NCBI GenBank assembly: GCA_016860685.1
Contig: BOJX01000020.1
Location: 1-39,634 of the forward strand
DNA length: 39,634 bases
Reading direction: 5' to 3'
Origin: Planctomycetota bacterium
GTDB lineage: Bacteria > Planctomycetota > Phycisphaerae > UBA1845
The notes under the pieces are model-generated. The model worked only from the letters and a program-made list of their open reading frames with translations, was not told the origin of the DNA and made no database searches. How positions within the stretch are numbered: position 1 is the first letter of the stretch; the number at the start of each line of letters is the position of its first letter. Both the position numbers and the translations under genes were made by a program. Below, one piece after another: positions 1-8,501 of the stretch.

Positions 1-1
1 C

Positions 2-1048
2 GTGGCCGACACGGCGTTGCGGCAGCACGATCCGTCCATCGACATCCCGATCCGCGCGCTGTCGAACGTCGCGTTCAACGAGAAGTCGCGCACGATCGAG
101 ATGGGTGACAACAAGCAGCAGCGCAACTTCTTCAACTACGGGCAGGCGAAGCGCTTCATGCAGACGATGCTGGTGGCCAGCAAGTGCAAGGATCTCATCG
201 ACGCCGACAAGACCGCCAGCATCCGCCAGATCTACTACATGGCGAAGCACACCATCCGGGGCACGAGCGAGAAGACGTTCGACGATCAGTCCGAGTCCGA
301 CCCGATTCTCGAAGACCTCGAAGTGGCGATCAACTCCCTGCGCGAGGAACTGCACATCTTCGCCAGCAACCGCGGCAACCTCGTCGGACCGATCACGCTG
401 GTCGACGACGGCAACACGCTCGACTGCGCCCGGATGGGCAGCGCGGGGTACGCCGTGCCGAGCATCGTCGAGCCGGACGTCGTGCAGTTCAAGAAGTGCG
501 ACGCGAAGTTCATTCTCCACGTCGAAAAGGACACCGTCTGGCGGCGATTTCACGAGGACCGTTTCTGGGAGAAGCACCGATGCATCGTTTCGCACGGCGG
601 CGGGCAGCCGGCGCGCGGGATGCGCCGGCTCCTGTTCCGGATGCATCATGAACTGAAGCTGCCGGTCTACGTTCTGCTCGATAACGATCCGTGGGGGTAC
701 TACATCTACTCCGTCATCAAGCAGGGATCGATCAACCTGGCGTACGAGTCGAAGCGGATGGCCGTGCCCGAGGCGAAGTTCCTCGGCGTCTCGAGTTTCG
801 ACTACGAGCGGTGCGGACTGTCGGACGACGTGAAGCTGGAGCTGGACGCCAACGACGTCAAGCGGGCGAAGCAGATCCTCGATTACCCGTGGTTCGCGGG
901 GAAAAAACCGTGGGAGAAGGAAATCCGCAAGATGATCGCCAACGGCTTCAAGATGGAGGTCGAGGCGATGATCAACAAGCGGCTGACGTACCTGACGGAG
1001 GAGTACGTGCCGATGAAGCTGGCGGACCGGAAGCAGTGGTTGGATTGA
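2..1048 (+). CDS. top6A: DNA topoisomerase VI subunit A (Spo11/Top6A family)
   Basis: Subunit A of type IIB topoisomerase VI, which with subunit B (an ATPase) passes one duplex through a double-strand break to relax or decatenate DNA. The winged-helix catalytic motif RQIYYM is visible, with the probable nucleophile being the second Tyr (about residue 79). The Toprim acidic residues follow: Glu in HVEKDT (about 175) and the pair in LLDNDPWG (Asp227 and Asp229). The C-terminal half matches the family throughout. The reading frame is open to the left edge and starts with GTG at base 2; archaeal homologues carry roughly 20 more residues before the Tyr, so the N-terminus may lie outside the window. 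The TopVI-B gene would be expected just upstream. Topo VI is archaeal and plant-type, and sporadic in bacteria. The family call is very firm; only the start is uncertain. Confidence 0.93.
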   Translation: MADTALRQHDPSIDIPIRALSNVAFNEKSRTIEMGDNKQQRNFFNYGQAKRFMQTMLVASKCKDLIDADKTASIRQIYYMAKHTIRGTSEKTFDDQSESDPILEDLEVAINSLREELHIFASNRGNLVGPITLVDDGNTLDCARMGSAGYAVPSIVEPDVVQFKKCDAKFILHVEKDTVWRRFHEDRFWEKHRCIVSHGGGQPARGMRRLLFRMHHELKLPVYVLLDNDPWGYYIYSVIKQGSINLAYESKRMAVPEAKFLGVSSFDYERCGLSDDVKLELDANDVKRAKQILDYPWFAGKKPWEKEIRKMIANGFKMEVEAMINKRLTYLTEEYVPMKLADRKQWLD

Positions 1049-1094
1049 TCGGGGGAGTTCGTCAGCGCCCGGATCGCGCGCCCCCGGTCCACCC

Positions 1095-1171
1095 CCGAGC
1101 CGCGCTCGTAAGCAAGCGAGTTCAACCGCATCCCATGCGGCCATGTTCGCTCCCTGACGGTCGCGGCTCGG
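1095..1171. repeat. Nested inverted repeats between convergent genes
   Basis: A perfect 10-bp outer inverted repeat (CCGAGCCGCG at 1095-1104, CGCGGCTCGG at 1162-1171) encloses a small hairpin, CCGCAT-ccc-ATGCGG (1126-1140). It lies in the 162-bp gap between convergent genes (topo VI-A and the kelch protein), so it could work as a bidirectional terminator. It could also be a REP-like intergenic element. It is followed by a short direct repeat (CCTATTG twice, near 1196-1209). Confidence 0.45.
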
Positions 1172-1210
1172 TTGCCTGTTACCTCTTCCCTGTCGCCTAT
1201 TGCCTATTGC

Positions 1211-3295
1211 CTACGGATCACACACGACCGTCTGCGTCATGCGCGGGCAGTCGGCCAGCGTGATGGCGTGCTCGCCGTGCTGCTCGGGCCACTTGTGCTT
1301 CGCCTTGCCGCGGGCGTTGACCGTGGCGCGCTGGCGGTCGGTGGTGTTGTTTGCAACATCGGTGTTGTCGATGGGGACGGTCGAGCCTTCGGGCAGCGAC
1401 GTACCCACCGTCGCTTTGATCACACCGCCCCCGCCGCCGTCGGCCTTGCAGCGGGCCTTGAGCTTCTCCAGCCCCACGCAGGGATCGAACTCCCACGTGT
1501 CGCCCAGGCGCTCGTTGTGCTCGCCCCATCCGCCGAACAGGACTACACGCTGGCGACCGCTGTCGTAGGACATGGCGTGCTCGAATCTCGACGGCTGGAT
1601 GCCATCCACTTGGCGCTGCCGCCATTCGATTCCGTCCCATTCCCACAAGTCGGAGAACAGCTCGTCGCCCGCCCTTCCCCCGTAGAGGACGGTCAACTTC
1701 CGAGCTTCGTCGTAGACGATGGTGTGATCGTAGCGCGGTTCGGGGCCGGTGTCCGACACGAGCGTCCAGCCACGGCCGTCCCATTCCCAGGTCTCGCCAT
1801 TTGCCGTGCTCCGGGAGACCCCGCCAAAGAGCATCGTCACTTCGCGGGCGGTGTCGTAGGCCATGGCGTGCTTGAATCGCTTCGACGGACCGCGAGAACT
1901 CGCCAGACTCCACGCGCCGCCATCCCATTCCCAAGTTTCGTCGCTGAGGCCAAACTCTCCATCTTCTCGCCTAGCGTATCCGCCGAAAAGGACGACAGCG
2001 TCGCGCGCTTGATCGTACGACATCGCATGAAGTATACGCGACGAAGGGCCGAAATCCGTCAGCCAGGTCCATTCCGCCCCGTCCCATTCCCAGGTGCTTA
2101 CGTCGTCCTCGCCCGGAAACAACAGCGTCGTATTTGAACGGTTGTTGTATGCCATCGCGAAATAGGAAAGGTTCCTGCCGGGTCCGTCTGTGGCCAGCAG
2201 TGACCACTGGCTCCCGTCCCAGGCAAACGTCTGGCCGTCTTCCTTCGACGGCGGGTGATGAAATCCGCCGAACAGCACCGTGTGTTCACGAGCGGCATCA
2301 TAAACCATCTCGGCATCGGGTCGGCCCAATGGTCCTGTCGTCCGATGCACCCACGTCTGCCCGTCCCATTCCCACGTCGTATCTCCCGCGACAGAGCTTC
2401 CTGAAAGGAATCCGCCGAACAAAAGTATGACATCGCGGTTGAAATCAAACACCATTCCCTGGGCGTAGATGTCGCCAACTCCGTCTCGGGACGCAACGAT
2501 CCACGACTTCCCGTCCCATTTCCAGGTCGTGTCCCCCCCCCAATAGTCACCGTATCTAATCGTCACACCGCGGAGTGAATCATAAGCCAGCGACGCGGCG
2601 GTCGTAATGCCAATCTCCTCATGCCGCTTGACCCACGCGCCGCCGTCGAACTCCCAAGTTTGCTCCCGGCCGCTGAGGCCGAAGAGCACCATCACGCGCC
2701 GCGCGCTGTCGTAGGCCATGCTGGGGGTGGTCAGCGACGGGGGCGAATCAAGCTTGCGCCGGATCCACGCCGCCCCATCCCACTCCCATGTATCATTCTG
2801 GTATTCCCCGTCATAACCGCCATGCAGAACGACCATGCCTCGGTGCTCATCATAGGCCAGCGCCGGCCACCAGCGCGGACTCGGCCCCTCTGTGCTTCGC
2901 AGCGTCCACCTCACACCATCCCATTCCCAGGTGTCACCATAACGTCTCTCGGCGTCCCGTCCCCCGAACAACACAACGACGCCGCGCCGACTGTCATACG
3001 CCAACCTGTGCCGCGACCTGGGGGCCGGACCGTTCGTGCTCTTGCGTGTCCAACGCTGTCCGTTGTATTCCCACGTGTCGCCGAGGTAGACGTCGTCGTC
3101 CTCGTGGAATCCCCCGAACATCACGGTCACGCTTCGGCGAGTGTCGTAGGCCATCGCCAGGTCGCCGCGCGGCCGAAGCCAAGGATCAACCAAGGTCCAT
3201 GCGCCGCTATCCTCGCCGAGCGCCCAATGAACGGAAAGAAATCCGGCAACGAGGGCGAGGAGCGGCAGGCGAGTGTTTCGCAAGAACCTGGACAT
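1211..3295 (-). CDS. Secreted kelch-repeat beta-propeller protein, 12 repeats
   Basis: Predicted exported protein of about 694 residues with no assignable enzymatic role. The N-terminus has a signal peptide: basic SRFLRNTR, then a hydrophobic stretch ending near WALGED. The body is built from about 12 galactose-oxidase/kelch-type repeats of 45-60 residues, each with the pattern AMAYD..R..VVLFGG....DTWEWDG..W. Each unit supplies one propeller blade, so one or two propellers are likely. After the last blade comes a Gly-rich, two- or four-Cys tail of about 90 residues ending in VVCDP. An AAGGAG at 3305-3310 sits 9 nt before the ATG at 3295 and only 3 nt before an alternative ATG at 3301, so 3295 is preferred. 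The gene is divergent from the broken sulfatase, suggesting a shared extracellular theme. Such proteins are common in planctomycete genomes; ligand unknown. Confidence 0.85.
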   Translation of the reverse strand: MSRFLRNTRLPLLALVAGFLSVHWALGEDSGAWTLVDPWLRPRGDLAMAYDTRRSVTVMFGGFHEDDDVYLGDTWEYNGQRWTRKSTNGPAPRSRHRLAYDSRRGVVVLFGGRDAERRYGDTWEWDGVRWTLRSTEGPSPRWWPALAYDEHRGMVVLHGGYDGEYQNDTWEWDGAAWIRRKLDSPPSLTTPSMAYDSARRVMVLFGLSGREQTWEFDGGAWVKRHEEIGITTAASLAYDSLRGVTIRYGDYWGGDTTWKWDGKSWIVASRDGVGDIYAQGMVFDFNRDVILLFGGFLSGSSVAGDTTWEWDGQTWVHRTTGPLGRPDAEMVYDAAREHTVLFGGFHHPPSKEDGQTFAWDGSQWSLLATDGPGRNLSYFAMAYNNRSNTTLLFPGEDDVSTWEWDGAEWTWLTDFGPSSRILHAMSYDQARDAVVLFGGYARREDGEFGLSDETWEWDGGAWSLASSRGPSKRFKHAMAYDTAREVTMLFGGVSRSTANGETWEWDGRGWTLVSDTGPEPRYDHTIVYDEARKLTVLYGGRAGDELFSDLWEWDGIEWRQRQVDGIQPSRFEHAMSYDSGRQRVVLFGGWGEHNERLGDTWEFDPCVGLEKLKARCKADGGGGGVIKATVGTSLPEGSTVPIDNTDVANNTTDRQRATVNARGKAKHKWPEQHGEHAITLADCPRMTQTVVCDP

Positions 3296-3575
3296 GGCCA
3301 TGGTCTCCTTCGGGCAATCGGTTTCCGGACTCTCGCCGACGGCGAAGCCGTCGAGGCGCTGCCCTAAATTCTACGTCAATCGGGCGTCGGCTTCAATCGT
3401 GCCATGTGCTCCGCAATTCCCGCGGTTTTCAGCCCGTCCTGTCCGCGCTCCAGAGAGTCTCGGACAAAAAGCTCGTGTTGGAGAAACGGGCAAACTCATG
3501 TCACACCGGCAGATGACCGACGAGCCGACGAATCTATTCCGTTTCCGCAAGCTCTGGTATCAAGGAGATGTTCGT

Positions 3576-6500
3576 ATGAGTCGCATCGCTCCCACGTCCC
3601 GTACCTTCCTGATCGCGTGCGCTATCGTCCTCGCGGGCGCTGCAACATGGCGGCTCCTGGCGCCGAAAACCGTGCAGGGGCCAGCGCCGGTATCCGCCCA
3701 GAGCGGTCCGCCCCAGACGCCGGTCTCGCGCAACATCATCGTCTTCGAGACCGACGACCAGCGCTGGGATACCATCAACCTCGACCTGGACGACCCGAAC
3801 GAGCAATGGGTCATGCCCAACGTTTATGACTTCTTCATCACGAACGGAGTGTATTTCCCCAACGCCTTCGTGACCAACCCCACCTGCTGCCCATCGCGCG
3901 CCAGCCAGCTTGCCGGAGGGTTCTACTCACACAACACGGGGGTCTTGACCAACACCTGGCCTAACGGCGGGGCGCTGCGCTTCGACGACGAGAATGCCCT
4001 GGCGGTGCGGATGAAGGACACCAACTACACACCAACTACATACCTGAAGCATACTACACCGTGCTGATCGGGAAGTACATGAATGGGTAGGAGGAGCTCA
4101 TTGCACCGGGGCAGAGCGAGAAGGCACGATATATTCCACCCGGCTGGGACGTGTTCATCGTGGCGTCCGACTCCAAGGACTGGGACCGCGGCTACAAGAT
4201 TACCGTGGGCGGCAATGGTGCAGAGGATCCCATCGGCGTCATACTCCCGGAGGACACTCGCATAAAGGTGCAAGACAACTGGGAGGAGAATTGGGAACGG
4301 CAGGACGGTTGCCGAGACAAGTTGGAGGACATGGGCATACCGGACCGTGTCATCGATTTACTGGAATTGGGATTCCCCTTCGAGTCCAACGAAACCCTAC
4401 GAGACTGGCCCTATCTTCCGGCACTGGAGCGCGATCTTGCCGTGAAGGTGTTGGAGAATCTCCCCGATCCAGAGAATCAACCAACGTTCATGATGCTGAC
4501 CATGGCACCGCCGCACGGCCCGACGCAACTCAGTGCGGACTACTGCACCGATGAAGATCCGCTGATCGAGGCGTTCGAGTACGATGACGATCCTCGCGGC
4601 GGTTACGGAGAAGGCGTGCCGGGGTACGACGACAATGACATTTCGGACAAACCGTCGTGGATGCAGGGGAACCCTGATGCGTTCGTTGCTCAGGTTGAAT
4701 GCGAGAGGTTCCTGCTGCACTGCTACAGGGGCGACGGTTGCGACACTGTCGACTGCTCCGGCGACCAGGGCGACTGTGACCCTGAAGAGGAAGAAGGCAA
4801 GCTCGAATACCGGGCGCTCCTGCAGGTATTCAGCGACGAACTGGCGTCTTTGCGCATCGTTGATGATTACATTTTTGACATCAAAACAACGGCGGACTCG
4901 GAGCTGGGCGAAAACACGGTCTTCTTCTTTACCTCCGACCATGGCACGATGTGGGGTGAGCATGGGTCGTTCCAGAAAGGCATCCCGTATGAGGAGGCCA
5001 TCCGCGTGCCGTTCGCGGTGGCGGGCGAAGGCATCCGCACTGGCGTCGAGGTCAGCGCCATGATCGCCATGGACCTCGACATGCCGGCGACGATCCTCGA
5101 AATCGCAGGGTACACGAGGAACGAGATCAGCAATCCTGGTACCGTGGTTCCGGGATTGATCAAAAGCGACGGGTGCAGCCTGCTCGGGATTCTGGAACCC
5201 GGCGCCTCCTGGGGCGACTGCTATACCAGCGCTCCATCAGGTTTGTTGCCGCGCTCGCAGGTGCTGATCCAGTCCATGCGGAACCTCGCTCCGAACGCGA
5301 CGCCGACCTTCGCCGGCCTGCGGCTTGAGGCCGTCGGCTCCGTGGCACAAAGAAAGTTCGTGCTGACGGACACGCTGGAGGAGGAATACTATGATCTGAA
5401 TGAAGACGATTTCGAGTTGGCGAACCTCATGCACTCGGACCCGCCGAGCGACCTTGGCGACCTGCGCGAAGAGCTAACCGACAGCATGGGTCTGGCCATC
5501 GTCCCAAACCCTCGGACTGCCGATTGGAACCTGCCGATCGCGATCCCCGGTCAACCCTACGAGGTTCAGTTTTCGACGATCGGCGGCAGCGGGACCGTCA
5601 CTTGGTGTCTTTGGGACTTCCATGCCAACCCTGATCCGTGCGATAGTTGCTCCGGCGACCTCAATGAACTCGGCTGCCTGGTCAAGGACTTTGACCCCAA
5701 TGGAGACAAAGATTGCGACTGTTACCAGCCCTCCGACCCCGATGATGCATGCACTTGTGATTGCGGGCTTCTGGATTGGATGTCCTGGGACGAGCAAACC
5801 GCTACGCTCTCGTGTGCGAGCGTCCCCAACAATCTGACCGCAGCGTGTTACCAATTCGTGGTCGCGGCCAAGGACAGCTCTGAGTCTCCCTACGACCTGC
5901 GCGCTCAGAGGGTCGTGCGACTCTTCCGTATTTCCGTTGGCGAAGGCTATGGACCCACGACGCCGCCCAGCGCCCTGGGCTACGACACGTACGTCTCGCA
6001 GGGCGAGCCGAACAGCACTTTCTGTACCGCGACAACCCTCCAGGTCAGAAAAGCTGCAAACGCCGACAAGGTCGCGCTGCTCCGCTTCGATCGGGCGCAG
6101 GGGGTCGTTGACCACAAGCTCCTGGGCGGCGAGATCATCCTTCATGCTGCGACTTCGCTGACTGACGCCACGCTGTACTACCTGGAAGACGACAAGTGTC
6201 CGGCCTGGCTGCCGACGTGCGGCAGTCTGAACTGGAGCGCCTGGAGTACCTTTGAAGGGAACTACTCCCTTGTGCCGGTCGCAACGGTCTGGAACATCCA
6301 GGCGGGCGATCTGGTCCGATTTGACATCTCTGAGACCCTGAAGTTGAAGCGCTACAAGTGCGGCTGGGACTCGCACCCGTACTTCGAGTTCGCCATCAAG
6401 TCGAACGACTCGAACTCCGCAGGAGGATTCTATTCCAGCGAGGACACTGACCCGGACCATCATGCGCCGCGCCTGGCCTTCACGCACCGGACCTTCGCGG

Positions 6501-6595
6501 CGGGGGAGCATTCCGCCGAAAGCGCGAAGTGCAACGATTGCAGCGACAACGACTGCGACGGGTTGGTTGATGATGACGACCCGGATTGCGACTGA
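3576..6595 (+). pseudogene. Secreted sulfatase with DNRLRE-type C-terminal domain, broken by an 11-bp duplication and a nonsense codon
   Basis: Type I (formylglycine) sulfatase, alkaline-phosphatase superfamily. The start ATG at 3576 follows AAGGAG at 3562-3567; a hydrophobic export segment (FLIACAIVLAGAA) follows. The metal-binding FETDD and the sulfatase signature CCPSR (Cys104, the residue normally oxidised to formylglycine) are intact. A perfect tandem copy of ACACCAACTAC (4018-4028 and 4029-4039) shifts the frame. With one copy removed the protein reads TNYIPEAYYTVLIGKYMNG, then meets TAG at 4088-4090 where sulfatases usually have Tyr (TAC), then continues EELIAPGQ in frame to 6595. The metal site SDHGTMWGEHG, a Cys-rich insert, a putative Ig-like segment (PGQPYEVQFSTIGG), a DNRLRE/CBM96-like domain (about 5970-6490) and an acidic Cys tail follow. 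Repaired length is 1002 residues. Two independent lesions argue for a true pseudogene, although base-calling errors cannot be excluded. Confidence 0.88.
4018..4039 (+). repeat. Perfect 11-bp tandem duplication causing the sulfatase frameshift
   Basis: ACACCAACTAC occurs twice head to tail (4018-4028, 4029-4039). Eleven bases is not a multiple of three, so the duplication moves the reading frame. Deleting either copy joins the upstream and downstream sulfatase frames exactly, so this is the frame-breaking event. Confidence 0.93.
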
Positions 6596-7209
6596 TTCAA
6601 GTTCATACACCGGCGCCAAAGGCGCGAACTGAAACCTCATCCAGCGGATCGAGAAGCAGAAGGCGGCCCGCGTCGAGCGGCTGAAAAAGCCTGATCGCCG
6701 AAGAGAAAAAAGGCGACGGCTGACTGCCGTCGGCGCGCGAGAGTTACCGCGAAGCTCGAAGAGCAGTACCGGGAGCAACTCGCCCGCGAAAGGCGGTCGG
6801 CGCACCACCGCCTTGCCGACCCGGCGCTTCGGCGTTGACTTGAGCCCGCCGGCGATTGGCTTGTCTGACGGCTTTCAGTCGCGCCGCTTAGGCCGGCGTC
6901 CCGGGCGGCGGGCGCCGCGTCATCCGCGGCTGCGGCGGCGCCGACGTTTTCCTCCGCGGGCAAAGCCGCGTCCGGTGGGGCGTCCCCTTTCCTTGCGCGT
7001 ATCCGCCGCATTTGACGCCGGGCCGCGATTCGCCGATAAAAAAGCGTGGATCACCGGCCTGCGGCGTCGTCGAGGCGGCGGCATCGAGCGGTTCTTCCGG
7101 TCGAATCAAGACCGCGCGGCGGGTCGAGCGGTTCCCGGGGTTGGGTCAAGGCCGTCGGGCGGTCAAGGTCGCGCGGGGCAGTGCCGTGCGTATTTTCGGA
7201 GTCATCAGC
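6596..7209. other. 614-bp stretch without a convincing gene
   Basis: No intact gene is recognised between the sulfatase stop and the next start. Around 6642-6838 the plus strand carries charged, coiled-coil-like peptide fragments in two frames (for example QRIEKQKAARVERLKK, then AKLEEQYREQLARERRSAHH ending in TGA at 6836-6838). They could be the remains of a frameshifted small gene, but the support is weak. The rest is GC-rich sequence with open frames of the kind expected by chance. The ribosome-binding site of the next gene (GGAG, 7198-7201) lies at the right end. Confidence 0.4.
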
Positions 7210-8346
7210 GTGAAGACCTATCAGGCGTTCGTCGGAGGCATCATCACGGTCGGTCTTTTTGCGTTCGCCGCTCCCGCGGTCGCGCAGGAGTTTTCCGAAG
7301 TCACCGTTACGGGGGAAGGCATCTCGAAGGACGCCGCGAAGAAGGACGCGATGCGGCGGGCGATGGAGGAGGGGGGGAAGGTCGAGATCAGCTCGCACAG
7401 CCAGGCGGAGAACTTCGTCCTGGTCCGCGACACGATCTACGCCCGGGCCGAGGGCTTCATCGCCGAGCACAAGGTGCTCGAAGAGAAGGAAGGGGTGGGG
7501 GGGACGTTCATCTGCAAGCTGTGGGCGAAGGTGAACCGCAGCGCGATCGCCACGAGCTGGGGCGAGGTGCAGGGCATCCTCGACCAGATCGGACGTCCCG
7601 GGATCGCCATCTACATCAAGGAGACGATCGACCACCAGGTGCAGGACAGCAGCATCCTCGAATCCAAGCTGGAGGAGCGGCTGATCAAGAGCGGGTTCGA
7701 CGTTTACAGCGGCGCGCAGCTTCAGGCGATCGCCGAAAAGGAAAGCGCCGATGCGCTGGCGGAGGACAACATCGCCAAGCTTCAGGCCATCGCCAAGAGT
7801 TTCAGCACGCAAATTTTCATTACGGGTCACGCGAACGCCAACGCGGCGGGGGTGCAGAACCTCTTCGGGCAGGAAGTGGCGATGTATAACGGGGACGCGG
7901 TGGCGAAGATGTATTACACGGACACGGGCCGGCTGCTCGCCAGCGAGTCGATCCCGAACTGGCGCGGCGGAGCGCGCGGCGTCTTCACGCACTCTCCGCA
8001 GGCGGGGAAGAAGGCGCTGGAAAACGCGGGCGCGGACCTGATCGAGAAGATCTACGCCACGGTGATGCAGCAGTGGTGTACGCAGATTTCGGCGGGGGGC
8101 GAGATTCGCCTCGAGATCGAGGGCATGTCGATGGGCGACGCCGTGAAGCTGAAGAAGAAGCTCGCGGAGATTCCGAACGTCGAGAAGATCAACGGACCGT
8201 CGCTGGACAAGGGCATCGCCACGTTCCGCATCGTCGCCAAAATGACCGCCGAACAGATGGTCGAGCACCTCGTGGAGGGCGAGTTCGAGTCGATGATGGA
8301 GGTCGTCGACGCGAAGCTGAACCGCATCCAGGCGAAGAAGAAGTAG
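7210..8346 (+). CDS. Secreted FlgT/LPP20-like protein of unknown function
   Basis: Predicted exported protein of 378 residues. The GTG start at 7210 is chosen because GGAG lies 8 nt upstream and a clean signal peptide follows (hydrophobic GGIITVGLFAFAAP, cleavage after AVAQ). An in-frame GTG at 7186 is the alternative. After the signal, roughly residues 28-115 (EVTVTGEGISKDAAKKDAMR, then VRDTIYARAEGFI and an alternating strand ending LWAKVN) resemble the FlgT N-terminal/LPP20 fold found in periplasmic and surface-associated proteins. The middle (ESKLEERLIKSGFDVYS) looks like the oligomer-forming periplasmic domains of CsgG-type proteins, but this is only an impression. The C-terminus ends in a basic QAKKK. 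No flagellar gene lies nearby, so a flagellar role should not be assumed. It is convergent with the glycosyltransferase. Confidence 0.75.
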   Translation: MKTYQAFVGGIITVGLFAFAAPAVAQEFSEVTVTGEGISKDAAKKDAMRRAMEEGGKVEISSHSQAENFVLVRDTIYARAEGFIAEHKVLEEKEGVGGTFICKLWAKVNRSAIATSWGEVQGILDQIGRPGIAIYIKETIDHQVQDSSILESKLEERLIKSGFDVYSGAQLQAIAEKESADALAEDNIAKLQAIAKSFSTQIFITGHANANAAGVQNLFGQEVAMYNGDAVAKMYYTDTGRLLASESIPNWRGGARGVFTHSPQAGKKALENAGADLIEKIYATVMQQWCTQISAGGEIRLEIEGMSMGDAVKLKKKLAEIPNVEKINGPSLDKGIATFRIVAKMTAEQMVEHLVEGEFESMMEVVDAKLNRIQAKKK

Positions 8347-8422
8347 GGCCGCCTGACCCGTCGCACGGCGGGTTTTGAAAGTCCGCGCGAACTGAAGTTG
8401 GCGGTTCGCGAAGATTGCGGGC

Positions 8423-8472
8423 CGGAGGTCCGCGATCCGGATTCAAGACACATGCGGACCGGAGGTGCGCGC
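8423..8472. repeat. Two copies of a REP-like palindromic repeat
   Basis: CCGGAGGTCCGCGATCCG (8423-8440) is followed 14 bp later by GCGGACCGGAGGTGCGCG (8455-8472). Both are parts of a consensus GCGGACC-gga-GGTCCGC, a 7-bp stem with a 3-nt loop. The same 18-base string recurs, reverse-complemented, at 37378-37395, and a diverged copy lies at 17784-17808. The pair sits between convergent genes, the usual place for REP elements and terminators. Confidence 0.65.
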
Positions 8473-8501
8473 TCCTTGCTCACGGCGCGTGCGGCCGGGC
8501 A

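Noticed and set aside
6813-7889. Long plus-strand frame overlapping the FlgT/LPP20-like gene
   Set aside because: Arg/Gly-rich in the overlapped part and out of frame with the protein that has a signal peptide and family similarity.
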